Source: Chytriomyces cf. hyalinus JEL632 (Eukaryota > Chytridiomycota > Chytridiomycetes > Chytridiales > Chytriomycetaceae). Taken from it: DNA of 64,000 bases. How positions within the stretch are numbered: the stretch's first letter is position 1; each line of letters begins with the position of its first letter. Below, piece after piece: positions 54,608 through 64,000 of the stretch. Position numbers and translations under genes: made by a program. Under the pieces are notes generated by a model. The model did no database searches. It was not told the DNA's origin and saw nothing but the letters and a program-made list of their open reading frames with translations. The stretch covers positions 34,884 to 98,883 of the forward strand of contig JAIWWG010000104.1 of the NCBI GenBank assembly GCA_025435555.1, read 5' to 3'.

Positions 54608-54871
54608 TTACTGCACACGCAACTTCTTCTCACAAGTGAACCACTTGGTAGGGTCCTCGTTCTTGACACAGGTGAGTCCAGCCTTGCACTCGGCAGGGTT
54701 CACAGAGAACTGGTTGCACATTTCGCCTTCGTTTGCGTATGGAATGTCCACACAGACATCCTTTGCAACACAGCGCTGGGTGGCAGTGTTGCAGAGATCA
54801 CCGCACATGCCGGCGGGCATGGCAGAGACGGTGGCGGCAATGGTTGCAATGGCGGCGACAATGAACTTCAT
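54608..54871 (-). CDS. Small secreted eight-cysteine protein
   Basis: 87 residues. A signal peptide (MKFIVAAIATIAATVSA) is followed by a compact domain with eight cysteines: CGDLC, RC, VC, MC, EC, TC, TC. The spacing recalls colipase/Dickkopf-like disulfide cores, but no family assignment is firm. It ends KKLRVQ. A single exon. Likely an extracellular peptide, and an effector-like role is only a possibility. Confidence 0.6.
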   Translation of the reverse strand: MKFIVAAIATIAATVSAMPAGMCGDLCNTATQRCVAKDVCVDIPYANEGEMCNQFSVNPAECKAGLTCVKNEDPTKWFTCEKKLRVQ

Positions 54872-55049
54872 TTGGGGGTCAATTTTGGGAATACTGATCA
54901 AACAACCTGGAATATGCGCTTTGATTGCTGCTCCCTTAATTTTTATTAAACTGTAACTCGCCATTACTTGAAGTATGCCTGCTACGAACATGGGAAGTAA
55001 GGGGCTCGTTTCCACCCCACAACCCACTGCTGGTGCCTCGCAAACACAA

Positions 55050-56037
55050 TTATTTCAATGGTTCGCCCGGTAACCGTTCCACCGCGTACTGTCTCTTACT
55101 ACTGACGATCGACATGATTGGAATTCCTGGCACTTTCCGCACCCGCTTCTTCAGGTCCCTGTCACAAGTTGCAACAATGTAGATTGGATGCTGCTCACAC
55201 AATTTTCAAGTACATGCGTCAGGTTTCCATTCATCAAGCATTGTGCGAAGTTTCAAGCAGAATTCAGTCGCACCTGCATCACTCGGTTCACAATACAGTC
55301 ATCGGCATACGTTCCTTTGTGCGAACATGGAAGTCTTTTAAATCGCGGGTCGCGTGCCGTGCTAAGGAAGACGAGTAGGAGCAGGTTAATCCAGAGAGAT
55401 TCGCCAAGTTCCATCGATTTCGGGTCCATGATGCCTCCAAAAAAAAATAAAAAAAAATACAAGCTCAAAACTTACGTCAATGCAATCCGAAATTTCGATC
55501 CCAATTTCTCCAACTCTGCCATCACACAATCCGTAATGCAAGGGATGCACTTTGCGTACAGACAGTCCATGGACGCTTTGATGATTTCAAGCTTGTTTTG
55601 AATGGAAAAGTTGATAAAGTTGGTGTCGACGAGGATATGGTACGGTGGTCCCAAGCTTTCATTGTACTTGAAGAACAGGGAAGATGCGACTTGTGGCCTG
55701 TTATTGAAGAGATGTGAGTGCTTGTGATGCGGTGACAGTGACAGTTGTTGCAGCGCTGCTAGACCAGTCGAACCCCCCAGTTCGGACCCACTTCCAATGC
55801 ACATCGAACGCTTCAAAAGAGACAGAAAGAAAAAAAGGTTTACATGTTGTTGACTTTTGCCTTCTCTTTCTCGTCAGCCTTCTTGAGCGCCTTTTCCTTG
55901 TTGGCCTTCAGACGGGCATCATTGGGAGCCAGGATTCGCTTTACTTGTGCAAATTTGCGTGTGGTTTTTGCCTTGCCCTGCGTGCGAGAGAGACTGGGTA
56001 AGCTTGAGGGTCAAGACATGGCTTCAGAGTTTACCAT
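55050..56037 (-). CDS. FCF1: FCF1/UTP24 PIN-domain nuclease (18S rRNA processing)
   Basis: PIN endonuclease of the small-subunit processome that cleaves pre-rRNA at A1/A2. The coding region begins with an exon consisting only of ATG (56035-56037), followed by a GTAAAC intron and exon [16 protein letters not shown] (from 55977). The PIN core is in later exons: [20 protein letters not shown] then [34 protein letters not shown], then [20 protein letters not shown] and [19 protein letters not shown], ending ERLPGEPLK. The acidic residues of VDTNF, the ADD motif and CDRD are the expected catalytic set. Exon joins between 55700 and 55862 are uncertain. The last exon starts near 55190. Confidence 0.9.
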
Positions 56038-56270
56038 TTTTGGTGCCTCTAAATGTTTAAAGAAAGAAATAGAAAACTCAAACGCAAGAAGTCGGTTCAT
56101 GACAAAATACTCTCATTATCGCCAAGCTCGGATACACAAAAGAGAATACTGAGACGCCCAACAAGTAAAACAACAGTCTTCAGTTCTTCCACTCCAACGC
56201 CCACACTAGACAAGCGACGAAACGAAAGAAATAAAAAGTAGATATTCTTTGCTGCATGCCGTTTTTTTCT

Positions 56271-57067
56271 TTAAGCCTTGATGGCGTACTTTCTCTGAGG
56301 GAAGTGACGCTCCTTCTTGGTGGCCTTGACAGTCTTCTGGGCCTTCTCAAAGTTGGTCAATCTGCGACGGATGGCACGGGTCTTCTTGACGCGCAGGTCC
56401 AATGGGGTGTACTTGGCACCCTTGTAGAAGAGACGGAGCTGGTCACGCTGAACCTGGGAGATGACGGTGTTCACACGAGCAATGGCCTTACGGACAGTGG
56501 TGCTGAAAAACCAGAAATTTGAATACGGTTTTCGCAGTCTATTCGAGTTCGATTCCTTAATACGTACATGCGGGGAACCGACTGCTGTTGCTGCTGTTGC
56601 TGGTTTCCGCTGCTGGAAGAGTGCTGCTTGACACGGAGGGAGGCAAGCTCGGTCTTGAGGTCCTCAAGGTCCTTGGCCAACTCAGCCTTGGACTTGGTGC
56701 GCAACTCGTAAGCTCTGACAGATGCCTATATTTGAAGGGAGTAATACGATCAGGACTCTATCCAAAGATACGATGCGCTTTTTTGATGATGGGTGTCCAG
56801 TCCGACGACGTCTCTCGTATTCCAAATCGGCCATAGCTCCAGGCATCTCACAGCTGATACAATTCGAGAGACTTCGAATGACGACTGCTGAAGTTTCGGC
56901 TACGTAATACGGACTGCGTTGCTTCGATCATGCGCTCCTCCATCATGGCCTCTCATTCGACATCCTTCTTCTTACTTTCTTTGATGATAGATACTCCGAT
57001 GATGTTCCTATGCGCTACTGATGGCGATGGGGTGTGCGGATGGAGGGAGGGAGGCGGCATGTACCAT
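56271..57067 (-). CDS. RPL35: 60S ribosomal protein uL29 (RPL35) with Gln-rich loop
   Basis: Ribosomal protein near the polypeptide exit tunnel. Exon 1 is proposed as a lone ATG (57065-57067) followed by a ~335-nt intron; exon 2 starts [20 protein letters not shown] and exon 3 gives [36 protein letters not shown] and [12 protein letters not shown]. Both helices and the C-terminal basic region match the family. The loop between the helices, usually a Gly/Lys-rich stretch ending KLSKI, is replaced by KQHSSSSGN, seven glutamines and SVPRI. The intron between exons 2 and 3 (GTACGT...TTTCAG) is in phase. The position of the lone-ATG exon rests on the ATG|GT context and the phase needed for ASVRAYEL. 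Confidence 0.9.
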
Positions 57068-57380
57068 TTGGATTTATGTTGTGACTACGAAAAAAGTATT
57101 ACCAACAGGCAACCACCACCACAGCTGGCCCTTCAACCTGTTTCAGTGCCAACGCGACAGGGGTTTGAGAGTTTTATAGGGCCTTTGTCGCTTTAAGAAT
57201 GCATTGCTCAGAGAAACATTCCCTTGATTATTCACTGCAAAGGACTGTATATGATGCCATGCATTTTCACCTCATTGAGACATTTCAGCAGAAGCGATAG
57301 TCGCCTTCTACTTCATCTCCTGATAACGGTGCCTTACGATTACATACCGCTGTAAATCCTTCCTGCAAGAGCCAAATAAA
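57068..57380. other. Bidirectional upstream region
   Basis: About 310 bp separate the proposed RPL35 start from the divergent PRP4 kinase start. No clear TATA box is seen. It likely carries both promoters. Confidence 0.4.
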
Positions 57381-60414
<3,034 letters not shown>

Positions 60415-60529
60415 AGACTGAAATTAAAGCGAATATCTTATTTTATTTATAGTTCATGGTTGGGACACCTCTTGAACACCGTCTATCATGCATTGTTTTG
60501 ACTCGTTGCTGTTTGTGTTGAATTCCGTT

Positions 60530-60780
60530 TACATGCGAGGACGAAATATGTCTGTTCTGTTGGACACCTTTGTCTCTTGGTGCGGCGCTCATCATTCCCC
60601 CAACTCCTTCAACTTCATTTTCACTGAATCGCGTATATCCAGCTCTGCTTAATCGAGCTGGCATTGATTCCGCGTACCAAGTCCAGAACGGGGTTCAACT
60701 GTGCGCTAATTGTCATGGTCCAACGATGAGCCACAAGCAATCTGGAAAAACAGGAGCCGCAAAAGCAGACGGCGGTCACC
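60530..60780 (+). pseudogene. HNH-nuclease-like protein fragment
   Basis: In one frame, ICLFCWTPLSLGAALIIPP then ALLNRAGIDSAYQ and NGVQLCANCHG follow the plan of fungal HNH_2-type proteins (C-x2-C, the G-A-H-I-I-P motif, NG-x-x-LC-x-x-CH). The catalytic-type His of HIIP is Leu here and no start or full domain surrounds the piece, so it is read as a decayed fragment. Confidence 0.5.
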
Positions 60781-61079
60781 GAGACCAGATCCTTGGACAA
60801 GGAGAGCGAAAACGGCCGTTACATTTATTTCTTCTTTAGTGCGACATTTTGATCACTTTCGTTCGGGCAGCGTCTTGTCAGGACGGAAACGTGGATTCCC
60901 TCATGGTTCCCATTACCTCCAAATACGTTATCACCGCTCGTAGCCACGTCAACTTGTAGTGAGTCATTCGGCAGTTATGTCGCAGCTGCTACTTATCTCG
61001 TCGGATGCTCCGCTCAATCCTATATGCTTGATCAACCCCAACTTTGTTTTAATAACTACTCTTTTCCACTGCAGCCAAA

Positions 61080-61464
61080 GATGGGCTGGAATTATCCTCG
61101 TCTTCTTCTTCCAGCCTCTTCAGCCTTTTGGCAACGGCTGCTAAAACACCGTCGACACTTCCTGTATCATACTTCCAATAGTCACTGTCGAGATCATCGA
61201 GAGCTCCAGTCATTCTCCAAATCAGGCAAGGGCCTTGCGGTTGGGATGTTTGCTTATGTCGTCATTGGCAAATTGCACGGGCAGTTCTTTGTGTCGGTCG
61301 ATTGAATCAACATCAACTTTATCACCAACTCGCTTGGTTCTACAAATACGGCCCAGGTGCATCATGAAAACTATGCAGCAATAGTCTTCGCCATTTGGGT
61401 CATTTGTCAGGTTCACAGCTTTGACAATGAGGCGACCATCCACCAACGTGTCGCCTGAGACCAT
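61080..61464 (-). pseudogene. HNH-family C-terminal fragment, frameshifted
   Basis: On the minus strand, LVDGRLIVKAVNLTNDPNGE and then KHPNRKALA followed, after a one-base shift, by LIWRMTGALDDLDSDYW resemble the C-terminal region of the fungal HNH-protein family. It is in the opposite orientation to the plus-strand HNH fragment 300 bp away, so the two pieces cannot belong to one intact gene. Confidence 0.45.
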
Positions 61465-62041
61465 GAAGGCTCCTGCTGACTAATTCAATTGCCTCGCACA
61501 CACACATTTCAAAAGCATTTGTAAAACTGAGAGTGGCTCCCCTCGTTTCTGGTGGCCATATTCCTCTATTGTTACCCCGTGCTGAAACTCACTTGTGTGC
61601 TGCTAGCACGCGTTCAGATGTCACTTTATTTTTTTGCCCCATAAGGCTCTGAAAAACTGTAATCCAGCAGTGACTGATGCATGAGCCATTGCTGACATGA
61701 CAAGCTTGGAATTTACGTTCCATTTCCTTGCATTTCCTGCGCTTCTCCTCTGTAAATCCCGTGAAAGGTGTCCTTCGTTCATGGACTTGAAATCTGGATG
61801 GACTTATTTAGACTGTCCTTCCCACTTACATTCATTTGAGTTGGATGGACAGTTTCTTGATGTGACGCGGTGATTGGGTTTTGGGAATTCCATCTCCATT
61901 TTCCATCTCCATTTTCAGCCTTCACATCACAAACGTCGCGTAGACATTTGTAATGACATGACATCTTATAAATTGCAAAGTGACAGTAACACGTATAAAA
62001 GCAGACAGTGTAGCAGGATAAATGACAATAATCATAAGCAC
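61465..62041. other. Intergenic, nothing recognised
   Basis: No gene or repeat recognised. A short duplicated phrase, CCATCTCCATTTT, occurs near 61900. Confidence 0.5.
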
Positions 62042-62242
62042 TCATCTCCAGTAGTTGAAAGCTATTGTCTCCTGACAAACCCCCCAACTCCTTAGTACGC
62101 ATATTCTCGTGGTATTTACAGTGGTAGTTATTTGTGTTATTTGTGTTGTGTTGTAATTTACCACTGTAAATACCACGAGAATATGCGTACTAAGGAGTTG
62201 GGAGGTTGTCAGGAGACAATAGCTTTCAACTACTGGAGATGA
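62042..62242. repeat. Long inverted repeat (hairpin), arms about 84 bp
   Basis: The left arm starts TCATCTCCAGTAGTTGAAAG (62042) and ends in ACAGTGGTA; the right arm (about 62159-62242) is its reverse complement with only one mismatch and a small indel, around a ~30-bp T/G-rich spacer. The near-perfect identity implies recent formation or selection. It could be a MITE-like palindrome or a hairpin RNA locus. No target-site duplication was recognised. Confidence 0.92.
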
Positions 62243-63512
62243 TGTGAAGTAACGACTGTTATTCATGGGAGTTTATCCTTCTTCCTTGCTAGTTGTTAGT
62301 TCTTTTTCTTTCTTTCTTTCCTTTTTCTTTTGTTTTATTTATTATTCATTGTTGTTTTATTTAGGGGCATGAGATCACCCCATGACAATGCAATAAACTT
62401 AGAAGTACGCTGAAATAAATCATCTAGGGAAGGTGGCTTTGAACTAGATGCGATGCAGATCGAACTCCTGTCAAGAACAAAGCTGCGACACGTCCCTCTG
62501 GGAGGAATCCGACATGTTGTGGTCCTGGAAGCTAGTAGAGTACTAGTTTCAGGTCTTGGCATTCTCATATGGAAGTACCCTGAACTGCTCCTTTTTGCCT
62601 GAAAGGCAGCGTTAGTGGTCAGTGCCCAAGGGGAAAAGCTGGAGGCCATGTGAGTTCTCTATTCACGGTAGAAGGGTTTGAAGTGTTGTGCTACTTTTCC
62701 TGTTTGTTAAAAACAGAAGCTATCCCATTCATGTCCCCTGTGGTATAGCAGGCAGGACAAGGATACTATGACGCTATCAGAGGACAAATACTTACTGGGA
62801 AGAGCAGTATAGGGAAGAAGAGTACTGACCACATGCAACACTAGTTTGCAATCAGGCCAAAATTGAAGCTATGTTAACACTTACTAATGCGAAGCCATTG
62901 GGGGAAGACAGTCAGACACTTTAATGGGAATTGTCCAGTTCTCGAAAGGCAGTGCACTGCAAAGTATAGAGCGCAACGCAGTAAAATCATAGTGGCAAGT
63001 GACCATTTTTATTTATGTTGTTTACTTTACACATTGTTTTGTTTGTTTCAATCTCTTAGATAAACATATCAATTCCTATATCTACCTTCATTTTATTCAC
63101 CGACAAATGTAGCCACCCATTCCTCAGACCTTCCTCAGGGATTCCGGACCACCTTGAGTGTTCAGACATTTCTCCTGTCCAAATCAGCACTGTTGAATAT
63201 CAGTCTCAAGTGATGGAGCACTGTTTACTTTAATAAAGGTTAATTCCCTTGATTCATCTCTTATTCTCTACTGCAGATAAAGAAGAGTCACGTGCCTCAC
63301 CATTCCACCAACCTCAATACATATGGGCATGAATTATGACATTGAGTAGGGTAAACGTCTAGTTGATACTATAACAAGGAATGAATACACGAATACTCGT
63401 ATTCTATAAAGGGTGCAGACTTGTAGATGATGATAGCTTATTCTACTATATGATTTCAACTATTCTTGCTCTGATCAAGCATAAACATGGTTGAAAGTAA
63501 TTGTTTGGAATT
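62243..63512. other. Gene-free region before LTR element
   Basis: About 1.3 kb, AT-rich, with a CTTT-rich pyrimidine tract at about 62300-62330. No protein gene is supported. An antisense frame at 62335-62649 has no recognisable content. It may be repeat-derived. Confidence 0.45.
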
Positions 63513-63704
63513 TGTTACGTAACAGCGCCAGTTCCTCCATTGTGTCCATTCTACTTGACTTTAATTTTTCCTTCAAAATTCCGGAGATAGAAACTTCTCG
63601 AAAACAACAAAGTTCAAATCACCCTCACCACAGCAGTATAAAAGCCAGTTTCCTTCTACCAATAAAGATCATCTATCAACCAACATTGCTTTATTTCCGT
63701 AACA
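63513..63704 (+). repeat. 5' long terminal repeat, ~192 bp
   Basis: Starts TGTTACG and ends CGTAACA, a perfect 7-bp inverted terminal match of TG..CA form. Inside are a TATA box (63637-63644) and an AATAAAG polyadenylation-like signal (63661-63667). Confidence 0.7.
63637..63644 (+). promoter_or_regulatory. LTR TATA box
   Basis: TATAAAAG within the LTR, 86 nt before the gag-like ATG; it marks the likely U3/R promoter. Confidence 0.5.
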
Positions 63705-63705
63705 T

Positions 63706-63717
63706 TTGGTAGCATCG
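63706..63717 (+). other. Candidate primer-binding site
   Basis: TGGTAGCATCGG begins one base after the LTR end. TGG is complementary to a tRNA 3' CCA, and TGGTAGC resembles initiator-Met tRNA priming sites of fungal LTR elements. The exact tRNA is not determined. Confidence 0.45.
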
Positions 63718-63722
63718 GAAGA

Positions 63723-64000
63723 ATGTCCTCCTCCTCTACCAGCCCAGAATCCATGACCAACGAGCCATTTGCTGCTTCCCAAGCCTCAACATTCTTTGCC
63801 GACGTAAATGGCCGTATTGTGACCACCAACGACATTGTATCAACCTTGGATGAACTTGTTCAGTTCATGAACACACTCAAGACCCGTGACACTGCCAGCT
63901 TTGCAACCTCACCAAAACCAATTGAAGAAACCAAGCTCCTGTCTCGAAAGGACTTCCGTATGCCAAGTATCAAGCCACTACCATTCAGTGGAAAACTTGG
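63723..64000 (+). CDS. Gag-like protein, 5' part
   Basis: The open frame starts MSSSSTSPESMTNEPFAASQ and continues to the window edge, including a helical segment (TLDELVQFMNTLKTRDTA) and the phrase IKPLPFSGKL, like the P-x-x-F-x-G entry into the capsid domain of Ty3/gypsy Gag proteins. About 92 residues are visible. Confidence 0.6.
   Translation, partial: MSSSSTSPESMTNEPFAASQASTFFADVNGRIVTTNDIVSTLDELVQFMNTLKTRDTASFATSPKPIEETKLLSRKDFRMPSIKPLPFSGKL

Larger units (their letters stand above)
63513..64000 (+). mobile_element. LTR retrotransposon, 5' end (truncated by window edge)
   Basis: An LTR with inverted TG...CA termini is followed at once by a primer-binding-site-like sequence and a gag-like start, so the element runs rightwards out of the window. 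GAATT at 63508-63512 is a possible target-site duplication that cannot be checked without the other end. Confidence 0.7.

Noticed and set aside
62335-62649. 104-codon minus-strand frame near the LTR
   Set aside because: No recognisable retroelement or cellular domain, and no supporting splice or promoter context.

Overview
The window looks like nuclear DNA of a zoosporic (chytrid-type) fungus. It has compact genes split by short GT..AG introns (mostly about 35-90 nt). It carries fungus-specific families (Zn2Cys6 regulators, a division-2 chitin synthase, a Uds1-domain coiled-coil protein) together with a CatSper-type cation channel, a family tied to flagellated cells. No organism name can be read from the sequence; the assignment is inference from gene content.

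Layout. 0.1-9.2 kb: CatSper-like channel, nucleolar GTPase NOG2, a secreted LPMO-like protein, a regulator with a degenerate zinc cluster, the complex I assembly factor CIA30, and a guanylate kinase ending in a CaaX-like box. 9.3-17.2 kb: a ~1,500-residue Uds1 coiled-coil protein, MsrB (with an in-frame stop), a TRAMP-type zinc-knuckle protein, and two weak small ORFs. 18.2-25 kb: the scaffold nucleoporin NUP192/205. 25-30.7 kb: a relic-rich stretch with two decayed cullin C-terminal fragments, diverged direct repeats, and a cyclin-like gene read in one frame except for two TGA codons, both where tryptophan is expected. 30.7-38.2 kb: an unrecognised gene and a chitin synthase with a ~750-residue tail. 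38.5-44.2 kb: four consecutive Zn2Cys6 regulator genes, one with two complete clusters and one with a frameshifted first cluster and a collapsed second. 44.3-46 kb: TFIIH subunit SSL1/p44. 46.2-49.4 kb: four tandem genes for a six-cysteine protein family with GPI-like tails. 49.5-60.4 kb: a protoglobin-type globin with a C-terminal membrane helix, LTO1, an eight-cysteine secreted peptide, FCF1, ribosomal protein uL29 with a glutamine-rich loop, and PRP4 kinase. 60.5-64 kb: decayed HNH-protein fragments in opposite orientations, an ~84-bp-arm inverted repeat, and the 5' LTR and gag start of an LTR retrotransposon running off the end.

Most genes are independent housekeeping loci. NOG2, FCF1, the AIR-like protein, uL29 and LTO1 all serve ribosome production or RNA surveillance; the LPMO-like protein, chitin synthase and six-cysteine array concern the cell surface. 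Exon coordinates were assigned by eye from splice signals, reading phase and family conservation; no search, alignment or RNA evidence was available. The most checkable oddities are the guanylate kinase CaaX tail, the two-TGA cyclin gene, the double Zn2Cys6 regulators and the six-cysteine array.
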